NCBI GenBank assembly: GCA_945890905.1
Contig: CAMDDI010000012.1
Span: 1-22,782, forward strand
Origin: Bacteriovorax stolpii
Lineage (GTDB): Bacteria > Bdellovibrionota > Bacteriovoracia > Bacteriovoracales > Bacteriovoracaceae
Length of the DNA: 22,782 bases
Direction: 5' to 3'
In this document: positions 1 to 7,869 of the stretch, one piece after another
Layout: the number at the start of each line of letters is the position of its first letter
Numbering within the stretch: position 1 is the stretch's first letter
Notes under the pieces: model-generated
Database searches by the model: none
The model's input: only the letters and a program-made list of their open reading frames with translations
Told to the model about the DNA's origin: nothing
Program-made: the position numbers and the translations under genes

Positions 1-571
1 CGATAAAAGTAGAAATGGAATTGCCATCTCTGAAGGCGGATGTGTTTACGTCCTTGAGCGACTCTCGGATGCCAAAAAACGCGGGGCCCATATCTACGCT
101 GAAATTGTTGGATGGGCGATTAATTCTGATGCCACAGATTTTGTAAATCCCAATAGTGAACGTCAAGTTGAGTGCATGCATAAGGCAATTAAGCGTGCTG
201 GTCTCACAGTGAATGATATCGATATCGTTAATATGCACGCTACAGGAACTGGTACTGGGGATGTAAACGAGAGCAAGGCCATTAGAGATACCTTCTCAAC
301 CTCTGCTAAAACGTATGTGAACTTTACAAAGGGTCACATCGGTCACTGTATGGGAGCTGCAGGAGCACTGGAGCTTGCAGGAAATATTCCAAGCTTTACT
401 GATGGTGTTATTCATCCAGGAATGAACATCACCGAAGTTGATCCTGAATGTGAAATAAGAAATCTTGTTTTCAATGAGCCTAAGCTTATCGGAAACGTTC
501 AAACAATTCTGAACAATTCTTTTGGAATGCTCGGAATTAACTCAGCACTAATTGTTAAGAAATATTCTTAA
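1..571 (+). CDS. FabF-like beta-ketoacyl-ACP synthase (C-terminal part; 5' end outside window)
   Basis: This is a condensing enzyme of the KAS I/II (thiolase-fold) family that elongates acyl-ACP with malonyl-ACP. The frame is open from base 2, so only the last 189 residues are present and the nucleophilic Cys lies upstream of the window. Visible landmarks are SEGGCVYVLE (the usual SEGAGVLVLE strand), the first catalytic His in NMHATGTGTGD (His codon 236-238), and the second catalytic Lys/His in KGHIGHCMGAAGALE. The C-terminal strand is NSFGMLGINSALIV. The usual GFGG gating loop before the conserved Asn reads GMLG, with Met where E. coli FabF has Phe400, so the acyl pocket gate may differ from housekeeping FabF. 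The ACP gene follows after 12 bases, preceded by an AAGGAG ribosome site, which implies a dedicated KS-ACP pair. Because the Cys cannot be seen, a chain-length-factor-like partner is not excluded, although both His argue for a working KS. Confidence 0.93.
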   Translation, partial: DKSRNGIAISEGGCVYVLERLSDAKKRGAHIYAEIVGWAINSDATDFVNPNSERQVECMHKAIKRAGLTVNDIDIVNMHATGTGTGDVNESKAIRDTFSTSAKTYVNFTKGHIGHCMGAAGALELAGNIPSFTDGVIHPGMNITEVDPECEIRNLVFNEPKLIGNVQTILNNSFGMLGINSALIVKKYS

Positions 572-583
572 GGAGAATAGGAC

Positions 584-829
584 ATGACTGCTCATAATAT
601 TCGTCAAATTGTATTAGATATCATTGCTGACATTGCTCCTGACGAGAGTGTTGATTCAATTGACGATAGCAAGTCACTCAGAGAGCAACTTGATCTTGAT
701 TCAATGGATTTTTTAGATATCGTGATGGAACTCAGAAAGCGTCACAAGGTTGAAGTGCCTCAAGAAGATTATCCAAAACTTGCGACTCTTGAGAGCTGTG
801 TCGCTTACCTCTCTCCAAAATTCGCTTAA
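584..829 (+). CDS. Acyl carrier protein
   Basis: This 81-residue acyl carrier protein has the phosphopantetheine attachment Ser at residue 40 in the motif DLDSMDFLD. The motif matches the canonical DSLD helix-II start with Met for Leu. The length and the acidic helices II and III fit a stand-alone type II FAS/PKS carrier. The start is well supported by AAGGAG a few bases upstream of the ATG. The gene sits between a ketosynthase and a CrtI-like flavoenzyme in the ole operon, so it is probably a dedicated carrier for this pathway and not the housekeeping AcpP, which normally lies in the fabD-fabG-acpP-fabF locus. It is expected to be cytosolic and to need a phosphopantetheinyl transferase encoded elsewhere. 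Confidence 0.95.
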   Translation: MTAHNIRQIVLDIIADIAPDESVDSIDDSKSLREQLDLDSMDFLDIVMELRKRHKVEVPQEDYPKLATLESCVAYLSPKFA

Positions 830-839
830 AAGAAAACTC

Positions 840-2231
840 ATGAACTACGATGCGATTGTCATCGGTGCAGGGATGTCGGGACTAGCTGCCGGCATCCGAC
901 TTGCGATGTTTGACAAAAAAGTCGTAGTCCTCGAAAAACACTCCATTCCTGGTGGACTCAATTCCTACTACCGCCGCTCTCACCGGCAGTTTGACGTTGG
1001 CCTTCATGCACTTACAAATTTCATAAAAAAAGGCGATAAAGGGAAACCATTCTCTAAGCTCATTAAGCAACTTCGCATACCTTATGATGATTTTAAACTC
1101 ATGCCTCAGACTTACTCAAAGATTCAGTTCCCAGATTGTACTCTAAAGTTTTCCAACGAATTTGAACTGCTGATTTCTGAAGTCAGTGAAAAATTCCCCA
1201 ATCAAATTGATCAGTTCAATAAACTTGTAGAAGAAGTTAAGAACTTTAATGAACTTGATCTCAACCAGGCTTATGCCTCATCTAGGGATGTACTTAAGAA
1301 AATTCTCTCAGATGAAATTTTAATTGAAATGATTCTCTGCCCACTTCTGATTTATGGATCGGCATGGGAAAATGATATGGATTTTGCCCAGTTTGTAATT
1401 ATGTTTAAGTCTCTTTATTTTGAAGGTTTCTCCCGTCCCGAAGGAGGTGTTCGAACGATCATTTCACTTCTGATGAAAAAGTTTGAAGAGGCCGGAGGCG
1501 AAATTCGCTTTAGAACAGCGGTGACAGAAGTAATAGTAAATGAAAAAAATGAAGCCATTGGAGTTAAAACCGAGAAAGAAGAATTGCGCTCGGGAATTAT
1601 TCTCTCGAGCGCAGGATACCCAGAAACTGTAAGAATGACTCCTAAACTTTCAATGATGGCATCACCACGTGTGGGTGCCATGACATTTCTGGAGAGTATT
1701 TTTGTTTTTGAAAAGAAGATTCCTTTAGATCAGAATGATTCAACTATAATTTTTTATAATGATTCAAAAAGATATTCTTATCAAAGAGCTGAAAATTTCT
1801 TTGACCCCAACTCGGCCGTCATTTGTTATCCCGATAACTATGAATCTCTCAATCGAGAGGGTGAGGGGATTGTCAGAGTAACCTTCATGGCCAATTATGA
1901 TCAATGGAAAAATCTCTCCAAGGAATCCTACTTAACGATGAAAGAGAAAGTGGGAGAGTCAGCTTTTAAACTCGTGCAAAATCTCAATCCGAACTTTGAT
2001 GGGCAAATGGTATTCAAAGATGTTTTCTCCCCCACCACCATTGAGCGCTACACATGGCATTTAAACGGTACTGTTTATGGGTCCATTGATAAAACCCGTG
2101 ATGGTCGCACACCTGTTAAAAATCTTTTTATTATCGGTACCGATCAAGGCTTCTTAGGAATTGTGGGCTCTATTCTCTCTGGTATCTCCATGGCCAATCT
2201 TCATGGTCTTATGAACGGAGCTGAAACATGA
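840..2231 (+). CDS. Phytoene desaturase-like FAD-dependent oxidoreductase (copy 1)
   Basis: This 463-residue flavoprotein belongs to the amine oxidase/CrtI superfamily. The N-terminal dinucleotide-binding fingerprint VIGAGMSGLAAG (GxGxxG at residues 9-14) is followed by a Glu-ending beta strand (VVVLEKH) and a GG motif. The C-terminal FAD-contacting segment is NLFIIGTDQGFLGIVGSILSG. Family members dehydrogenate, saturate or isomerise polyene chains (CrtI, CrtISO, retinol saturase). I chose the ATG at 840 because it places the Rossmann motif at the usual distance from the N terminus. The same frame stays open back to 750, but that extension lies inside the ACP gene and looks non-native. The gene starts 10 bases after the ACP stop and ends in an ATGA overlap with oleA. 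The substrate is unknown; an acyl-ACP or acyl-CoA of the cluster is my inference. Confidence 0.88.
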   Translation: MNYDAIVIGAGMSGLAAGIRLAMFDKKVVVLEKHSIPGGLNSYYRRSHRQFDVGLHALTNFIKKGDKGKPFSKLIKQLRIPYDDFKLMPQTYSKIQFPDCTLKFSNEFELLISEVSEKFPNQIDQFNKLVEEVKNFNELDLNQAYASSRDVLKKILSDEILIEMILCPLLIYGSAWENDMDFAQFVIMFKSLYFEGFSRPEGGVRTIISLLMKKFEEAGGEIRFRTAVTEVIVNEKNEAIGVKTEKEELRSGIILSSAGYPETVRMTPKLSMMASPRVGAMTFLESIFVFEKKIPLDQNDSTIIFYNDSKRYSYQRAENFFDPNSAVICYPDNYESLNREGEGIVRVTFMANYDQWKNLSKESYLTMKEKVGESAFKLVQNLNPNFDGQMVFKDVFSPTTIERYTWHLNGTVYGSIDKTRDGRTPVKNLFIIGTDQGFLGIVGSILSGISMANLHGLMNGAET

Positions 2232-3256
2232 GATTTGAAAATCTGCGCTTACACTCATATGCTTACCAAGAACCGGAACTCTTTATGACTTCTGATGAAA
2301 TGGAAGAAAAGCTTGCTCCACTTTACGCACGTGCAAAACTTCCTGTTGGTCGCTTAGAACTTCAGACTGGAATTAAGCGCCGGGGTTTTTGGCCCAAGAA
2401 AACCAGGCCCAGTACTATCGCATCTCAAGCGGCAGAAAAAGTCCTTGTGAATTTTCCCCGTGAAAAAGTTGAACTCTTGATCCATGCATCTGTTTGTCGG
2501 GATTTTCTAGAACCTGCCACAGCAGCGCAAGTTCATCATAATCTTAAGCTCTCACCTCATTGCATGATCTCTGACCTCTCAAATGCATGCTTAGGTGTTC
2601 TTTCTAGTATTCTCATGGCAGGTCAAATGATTGAGAGAGGAGTCATTAAATCTGCTTTGATTGTTTCTGGTGAAAACGCTGGGCCACTTATTGAGGAGAC
2701 TCTTACTCACCTTTTAAATGATCCCACTATGGATCGTAAAAAAATTAAACCTTTTATGGCGAACCTCACTATCGGTTCAGCTGCTGTTGCCTTTTTAATT
2801 ACTCATCAAGATCTCGCACCCAATGCTCCCCAAATTTTGGGTGGAACAACTTTGACTGATTCATCTGCTGTTGAACTCTGCCAAGGGGATGGTTCAACTT
2901 CAGGGCTTATGATGGAGACTGATTCAGAAGCTCTTATGAAGGCCGGAGTAAAGCTTGCCAAAGATAATTGGACTAAGGCCCAAGAAGTTTTAGGCTGGAA
3001 AAATAGTGATGTGAATAAAATTATTCCTCACCAGGTCGGTGTGGCCCACCGGCTTTCCATGCTTACTGAATTGGGACTTCCTCTTGACCGTGATTTTCAG
3101 ACTTTTGAACTTTTCGGTAACACTGGTTCTGCGGCCCTACCTCTGACATTGATTAAAGCAGCTGAAGCGAACTTTTTAAAACCTTATGATAAAGTGGCCT
3201 TACTTGGCATTGGCTCTGGACTTACCAGTACCATGCTTGGCCTGGAGTGGAGATGA
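2228..3256 (+). CDS. oleA: OleA: head-to-head acyl condensing enzyme
   Basis: This 342-residue thiolase-fold enzyme of the FabH/OleA family joins two fatty acyl thioesters by non-decarboxylative Claisen condensation to a 2-alkyl-3-ketoacyl product. The residues that separate OleA from FabH are present. They are nucleophile Cys121 in SNACLG, the base Glu95 in CRDFLEPATA (the OleA SRDYLEP motif), His268 in IPHQVG and Asn298 in FGNTGSA. The C-terminal strand ALLGIGSGL is also typical of OleA. The start ATG overlaps the flavoenzyme stop (ATGA, 2228-2231), and the stop overlaps the oleB ATG, so translation is probably coupled. The nearby ACP, and the lack of any thioesterase or CoA ligase in the window, raise the possibility that one or both donors are acyl-ACP and not acyl-CoA; this is inference. 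Identity as OleA is strong given oleB, oleC and oleD downstream. Confidence 0.95.
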   Translation: MRFENLRLHSYAYQEPELFMTSDEMEEKLAPLYARAKLPVGRLELQTGIKRRGFWPKKTRPSTIASQAAEKVLVNFPREKVELLIHASVCRDFLEPATAAQVHHNLKLSPHCMISDLSNACLGVLSSILMAGQMIERGVIKSALIVSGENAGPLIEETLTHLLNDPTMDRKKIKPFMANLTIGSAAVAFLITHQDLAPNAPQILGGTTLTDSSAVELCQGDGSTSGLMMETDSEALMKAGVKLAKDNWTKAQEVLGWKNSDVNKIIPHQVGVAHRLSMLTELGLPLDRDFQTFELFGNTGSAALPLTLIKAAEANFLKPYDKVALLGIGSGLTSTMLGLEWR

Positions 3257-4131
3257 CTGAACTTAGGTCGAAAATAAAGTCTTTGGGATTAGAAACACTT
3301 TATCCTTTTAAATCAAATTTCCTTCAGCTAGGGAAAAATAATCTTCACTTTGTGGATCAAGGTAAAGGTCAACCTATTCTTATGCTTCATGGAAACCCCA
3401 CGTGGTCATTTTACTACCGTAATTTGATTCATACTTTTTCTCCTAAATTTAGAACTGTTGTGCCTGATCATATGGGGTGCGGGATGTCGGATAAACCCCA
3501 GGAATATGATTACAGTTTAGAAATGCATATTCAAAATACCTACCAACTTATCCGTTTTCTTGATCTTAAAAACATAATTTTAGTAGTTCATGACTGGGGT
3601 GGGGCCATTGGTTTTGGGTTAGTTACCCGGTACCCAGAACTCTTTGAGAGAATTGTCATTCTCAATACCGCAGCTTTTCCAAGTATTCATATCCCTCAGA
3701 GGATTAATCTACTCCGACAAGGCAAGTTTGGAGAATTTCTTTCACGCAAATTTAATCTTTTTGCGTGGCCTGCAACTTTTATGACAACTACTAAACCCTT
3801 GCCTAGGAAAATTAAACAGGGCTATTTAATGCCTTATGATTCATGGGATAACAGAATTGCAGTTGCGCGATTTGTTCAAGATATTCCAATGGAGAAAACT
3901 CATCCTACTTTTAAAACTTTGTCTGATATTGAAGCCAAACTAAAATTGCTTCCACAGCCAAAACTTATCCTTTGGGGTGGAAAAGACTTTTGCTTTGACC
4001 GTAATTTTTTTGAACGTTGGGTGGCCCTCTATCCAGATGCTGATGCTTACTGGTTTGCAAAAGCTGGTCACTATGTTTTGGAAGATGCTCTAGAAGAAGT
4101 GAGTGGTAAAATTTGGGAATTCATAAAGTGA
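3253..4131 (+). CDS. oleB: OleB: beta-lactone decarboxylase (alpha/beta hydrolase)
   Basis: This 292-residue alpha/beta hydrolase belongs to the haloalkane dehalogenase-like group. In the olefin pathway OleB removes CO2 from the cis-beta-lactone made by OleC and releases the long-chain alkene. The catalytic set is visible: nucleophile Asp114 in VVHDWGGA, acid Asp245 in GGKDF and His273 in AGHYVLEDA. The oxyanion-site segment HGNPTWSF lies at residues 46-53. An Asp nucleophile, not Ser, and the HDWGG elbow are hallmarks of this clade. The ATG at 3253 overlaps the oleA stop (ATGA) and has GGAG about 5 bases upstream. A GTG two codons earlier (3247) is possible but has poorer spacing. OleB is separate from OleC here, whereas some bacteria have an OleBC fusion. 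Confidence 0.93.
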   Translation: MTELRSKIKSLGLETLYPFKSNFLQLGKNNLHFVDQGKGQPILMLHGNPTWSFYYRNLIHTFSPKFRTVVPDHMGCGMSDKPQEYDYSLEMHIQNTYQLIRFLDLKNIILVVHDWGGAIGFGLVTRYPELFERIVILNTAAFPSIHIPQRINLLRQGKFGEFLSRKFNLFAWPATFMTTTKPLPRKIKQGYLMPYDSWDNRIAVARFVQDIPMEKTHPTFKTLSDIEAKLKLLPQPKLILWGGKDFCFDRNFFERWVALYPDADAYWFAKAGHYVLEDALEEVSGKIWEFIK

Positions 4132-5750
4132 ATATTTCCCTTCGGATCACAGAGATGTCCCGTAAGTTTCCTCACAAAAAATCAGTGGTTCATGCTATCG
4201 CTGAAAAAAACACTTATCAGTACCCGTTTTATACTTTTGCAGAATTTGAAAGCCGCTCAAATAAAATGGCCAATGCTTTTACCCATTTGGGAATTACTAA
4301 AGGTACCCGCACACTTGTATTTGTCACCCCTCGATTAGATTTCTCCGTCATTACTTTCGCACTCTTCAAAATCGGAGCTATTCCTGTTCTCATTGATCCA
4401 GGCATGGGAGTTAAAAACTTATTAAACAGTGTGAAACAAGTCCGCCCTGAGGCCATCGTCTCAATTGGTCGAGTCCACTGGATTAGACGTCTTTTACCTA
4501 GATATTTCTCTGAATTAAAAATTAAAGTTTCCCTCGACCCAGTAGGCGGTAAAACTCATAATCTTTATTCAACCCTTGACTCAGAATCAAGTGAGTTTAC
4601 TGCTGTTGATATGGTTGATGATGATCCCTCAATCATCCTTTTTACTTCAGGTGGTACTGGAATTCCCAAAGGAGTGCTCTACACTCATGGAATTTTAAAT
4701 GCACAAACCAAAGCTCTTCAAGAAATGTTTTCCTTAGATGAAAACCAGATTGATCTTCCTGGTTTTCCACTCTTTGCACTCTTTACTTTGGCCATGGGTA
4801 TGACCTCGGTTATTCCTGATATGGATCCAACTTCTCCTGCAACGTGTGATCCCTCAAAGATTGTCCGCAATATTATTGAGCAACAAGTGACTTTCGTCGC
4901 AGGCTCTCCTGCTATATGGGACAGAGTAGGGAAGTATTGCATCAAGAAAAATATTCAACTTGGAAGTGTAAAGCAGGTGGTGATGTTTGGTGCTCCTGTG
5001 AGGGCCGAGATTCATCAGATGTTTCAAAAAATACTTCCCTTTGGAGATACATACACGCCTTATGGGGCCACTGAATGTCTCCCGGTGACTTTGATTTCAG
5101 GCAGCGAAGTTTTAGGCCTGCATCTTGATCGCATGCTTCAAGGTGGTGGAACTTGTATTGGAAAAGCAGTTCCCAATACGTTGATAAAAATCATAAAAAC
5201 TTCGGATATTCCTGAGCAGGAAATCTTTGAACTGAGAACAGAACAAATAGGAGAAATCCTTGTATCAGGCCAGCAAGTAACTCCCCAATATTTTGAAATG
5301 GATGAGGAAACAAAAAAAGCTAAAATCATTCAAGATGGAAAAATTTGGCACCGCATGGGGGATATTGGGTACCTTGATAAGTCTCAAAATCTTTGGTTTC
5401 TCGGGAGAAAAGTTCACCGGGTGGAGTTGGCCCATCAAACTTTTTACCCGCTGCAAATGGAAGCACCTTTTAACCGGCATCCTCTGGTTAAGCGTACAGC
5501 TCTAGTTAGCCTAAATTTTGAAGGCAAGAAATCTTCTGGTCTTGTCATCGAAAGACATGATGGCCAAACTCAAATGAGCGCAAAATTTCGTGCTGAAATT
5601 TTGCGTCTAGGTCTTACCACTGAGGCCACCCAAACAATTCAGCATTTCTTTTTGCATCCTAAGTTTCCAGTAGATGTTAGGCATAACATTAAAATTGATC
5701 GGCTTAAGCTCTCGGCCTGGGCCAGTCGCAAAGTGAGTCAAAATGTCTAG
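4128..5750 (+). CDS. oleC: OleC: beta-lactone synthetase (ANL superfamily)
   Basis: This adenylate-forming enzyme of about 540 residues belongs to the acyl-CoA synthetase/luciferase superfamily. OleC activates a 2-alkyl-3-hydroxy acid with ATP and closes it to a beta-lactone instead of passing it to CoA. The P-loop-like motif TSGGTGIPKG is at residues 173-182 (the usual TSGSTGxPKG with Gly for Ser). The adenine-site motif YTPYGATE and the hinge region GDIGYLDKSQNLWFLGR follow, and the C-terminal Lys-containing segment is HNIKIDRLK. I prefer the GTG at 4128, which overlaps the oleB stop as GTGA, over a TTG five codons earlier; the choice adds or removes only a few residues. The stop lies 8 bases inside the next gene. 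Without the ole neighbours it would be annotated as a generic AMP-binding protein, so the context decides the call. Confidence 0.92.
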   Translation: MNISLRITEMSRKFPHKKSVVHAIAEKNTYQYPFYTFAEFESRSNKMANAFTHLGITKGTRTLVFVTPRLDFSVITFALFKIGAIPVLIDPGMGVKNLLNSVKQVRPEAIVSIGRVHWIRRLLPRYFSELKIKVSLDPVGGKTHNLYSTLDSESSEFTAVDMVDDDPSIILFTSGGTGIPKGVLYTHGILNAQTKALQEMFSLDENQIDLPGFPLFALFTLAMGMTSVIPDMDPTSPATCDPSKIVRNIIEQQVTFVAGSPAIWDRVGKYCIKKNIQLGSVKQVVMFGAPVRAEIHQMFQKILPFGDTYTPYGATECLPVTLISGSEVLGLHLDRMLQGGGTCIGKAVPNTLIKIIKTSDIPEQEIFELRTEQIGEILVSGQQVTPQYFEMDEETKKAKIIQDGKIWHRMGDIGYLDKSQNLWFLGRKVHRVELAHQTFYPLQMEAPFNRHPLVKRTALVSLNFEGKKSSGLVIERHDGQTQMSAKFRAEILRLGLTTEATQTIQHFFLHPKFPVDVRHNIKIDRLKLSAWASRKVSQNV

Positions 5751-6810
5751 AAACACAGAATATAAAGCCAGCCGGATAATTTATATTATTTTAGTGATCT
5801 TGCTTCTTTTGATATTCACTTCTCCTTTTGCTATTCCTATCTTTTTTTCGGCCACTGTCTCCATGGCCATGTGGCCTATGATGGTCATTCTTGAAAAGAA
5901 AGGTTTTTCACGGAAAGCAGCAGCAGCAACACTTACAGTGGTATTTACTGTGATTATTTCTATTCCCCTCATGTTTTTTATTGTTCGTGGCACACTTGCG
6001 GTGACCCACCAACTTGAAAAAATTAATCAAGAAGACACCATGATAGGGGTGCAAGGCTTAGTGAAAGATATCCGTAAAGAAGTGATTGTAAAAATCCAAA
6101 AATATTCGGATAAGTTTCATTTGGCCGATTACTTAACAATCTCTAAGATTGATGAGCACCTAAAAAAGTTAAATGGATTCCTTTTAACTTTTTTCAGAAA
6201 TTTTGCTGGAAGTTTGCCACTACTTATTTTGCTTTTTATTATCATGATACTTTGTACTTACAGTTTTTTAAAACACGGCAATCACATAAAAGAATTTTTA
6301 CAGAATTTGTTTGGATTTAGTGACGCCCGCATGGGTCAATTGGTGAATATCTTTATTGATAATTCTCAGCAAGTTTATATCTCTAACATTGCCACAGGTG
6401 CTATCCAGGCAACATGCGTAGCTTCAGGCGCTTACTTTACAGGTACGGCAGATTTCTTTATTGTTTTTTTTATCACATTTATGTTGTCATTTATCCCCGT
6501 CGTAGGAGCTGCACCAATAGCTTTTGCATGTGCATTTATGGCCTATGTTGATGATCATCATACTGTGGCCATTATCTTGATCGTTATCGGTTTTTTCACG
6601 GGTTTAATCGATAATATTCTTAGACCATGGCTAAGTACCTTGGGTGAATCTAAAACTCCTCCTATCTGGTGTTTTGTAAGCGTGCTCGGTGGAGCTATGC
6701 TTTTAGGATTTCCAGGATTGTTTATTGGAATTTTAGTTGGAACTATTGCTTACGATACTTTGCCTATTTTTTGGGAAGAGCTTGGAAGTGATTCAGTTTT
6801 TAAATCATGA
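5743..6810 (+). CDS. AI-2E family membrane transporter inserted between oleC and oleD
   Basis: This 355-residue polytopic inner-membrane protein of the AI-2E exporter family (TqsA/YdiK/PerM type) has two hydrophobic segments near residues 12-60, a hydrophilic stretch around 80-135, and about five more membrane segments to the end. The family-typical pattern FMLSFIPVVGAAP and the C-terminal DNILRPWL...PPIWCFVSVLGG region are clear. Members export small or amphipathic molecules, usually of unknown identity. It begins 8 bases inside oleC and ends in ATGA overlap with oleD, so it is embedded in the translational chain of the pathway. I infer a role with the cluster product or an intermediate, but family membership alone does not prove transport of a hydrocarbon. 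Confidence 0.9.
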   Translation: MSRNTEYKASRIIYIILVILLLLIFTSPFAIPIFFSATVSMAMWPMMVILEKKGFSRKAAAATLTVVFTVIISIPLMFFIVRGTLAVTHQLEKINQEDTMIGVQGLVKDIRKEVIVKIQKYSDKFHLADYLTISKIDEHLKKLNGFLLTFFRNFAGSLPLLILLFIIMILCTYSFLKHGNHIKEFLQNLFGFSDARMGQLVNIFIDNSQQVYISNIATGAIQATCVASGAYFTGTADFFIVFFITFMLSFIPVVGAAPIAFACAFMAYVDDHHTVAIILIVIGFFTGLIDNILRPWLSTLGESKTPPIWCFVSVLGGAMLLGFPGLFIGILVGTIAYDTLPIFWEELGSDSVFKS

Positions 6811-7817
6811 GAATTTTAGTTACTGGTGGCGGAGGATTTCTCGGCACACATCTTATTCAAGAACTTCTCAAAAATCCAACTTATATTGTAACGAGTTTTT
6901 CTCGTCACACTTACACCCATCTTGAAGATATTGGCGTCCCTACAATTAAGGGAGACCTCACTGTCCGTAAAGATGTAGAACGCGCACTCTCCCAGGGCTT
7001 TGATGCCATCTTTCATGTGGCGGCCCTCGCAGGAGTTTGGGGGAAATATGAAGACTATTTCGCTATAAATGTTACGGGGACTAAAAATCTTTTAGAAGTG
7101 GCGCAACTTCAAAAAATTACAAAATTTATCTACACTTCAACTCCTTCAGTGGTTTTTGGAAAAGGGGATCTCTTAGGGGTTGATGAAAATCAGCCATACG
7201 CTAGTGAGCACCTGACTCCTTATGCTGAAACAAAAACCCTTGCCGAAAAATTAGTCCTAGAATCTAATAATGGAAAAGATTTTCTTACCTGTGCCCTTCG
7301 TCCACACTTAATATGGGGACCTGGAGATCCGCACATCTTTCCTCGCGTGATTCAAAAAGGCCGTGAAGGAAAACTTAAAATTGTGGGTGACGGAGAAAAT
7401 CTTGTGGATATTATCTACGTTGAGAATGCAGCTCTGGCCCACGTCCTTGCATTTGAGAATCTCAAACCAGGGTCAAATCTTTGTGGCGAGGCGTACTTTA
7501 TCGGACAAGAGAGACCTGTAAAACTTTGGGATTTTATCAATCAAGTTTTGGGATTTTTAAAGATTGAACCCGTCATGAAATCCATCGATCTTCAAACGGC
7601 CTACCGCTTGGGATGGTTTTTAGAGAAAGTATTTAAGGTGGCAGGAATTCAGAAGCCTGAACCTCCTATGACCCGATTTGTGGCCCTAAACCTTGGTAAA
7701 TCCCACTATTTCTCCCATGAAAAGGCCAAAAAAGACTTTGGTTATCATCCCCGAGTTTCTATAGAAGAAGGGCTCAAACGAACTTTTGCCCAGCGAGAAC
7801 TCATTAAAGAGACCTGA
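6807..7817 (+). CDS. oleD: OleD: 2-alkyl-3-oxoalkanoate reductase (extended SDR)
   Basis: This 336-residue NAD(P)-dependent extended short-chain dehydrogenase/epimerase-like enzyme reduces the OleA beta-keto acid to the 2-alkyl-3-hydroxy acid that OleC consumes. The nucleotide-binding motif VTGGGGFLGTHL lies at residues 5-16. The catalytic Tyr139 and Lys143 are in PYAETKTLAEKL (YxxxK), with the conserved Ser/Thr strand YTSTPSVVFG near residues 109-118. The segment LRPHLIWGPGDPH is typical of the 3-beta-HSD/OleD subgroup. The start overlaps the transporter stop (ATGA). This gene completes the OleABCD set, although here oleD is separated from oleC by the transporter gene. Confidence 0.93.
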   Translation: MRILVTGGGGFLGTHLIQELLKNPTYIVTSFSRHTYTHLEDIGVPTIKGDLTVRKDVERALSQGFDAIFHVAALAGVWGKYEDYFAINVTGTKNLLEVAQLQKITKFIYTSTPSVVFGKGDLLGVDENQPYASEHLTPYAETKTLAEKLVLESNNGKDFLTCALRPHLIWGPGDPHIFPRVIQKGREGKLKIVGDGENLVDIIYVENAALAHVLAFENLKPGSNLCGEAYFIGQERPVKLWDFINQVLGFLKIEPVMKSIDLQTAYRLGWFLEKVFKVAGIQKPEPPMTRFVALNLGKSHYFSHEKAKKDFGYHPRVSIEEGLKRTFAQRELIKET

Positions 7818-7869
7818 AAAATTTACACCTTTCACAAAGCGAGGGCCTTGGGATGGTAAAATTCAGCAC

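Noticed and set aside
1..571. Ketosynthase as a truncated pseudogene
   Set aside because: The frame is open right to the window edge and the C-terminal motifs are intact. It is cut by the window, not by mutation.
750..839. N-terminal extension of the copy-1 flavoenzyme by 30 residues
   Set aside because: It lies in the ACP coding sequence, is Lys/Leu rich without family match, and would push the FAD motif far from the N terminus. The ATG at 840 is the natural start.
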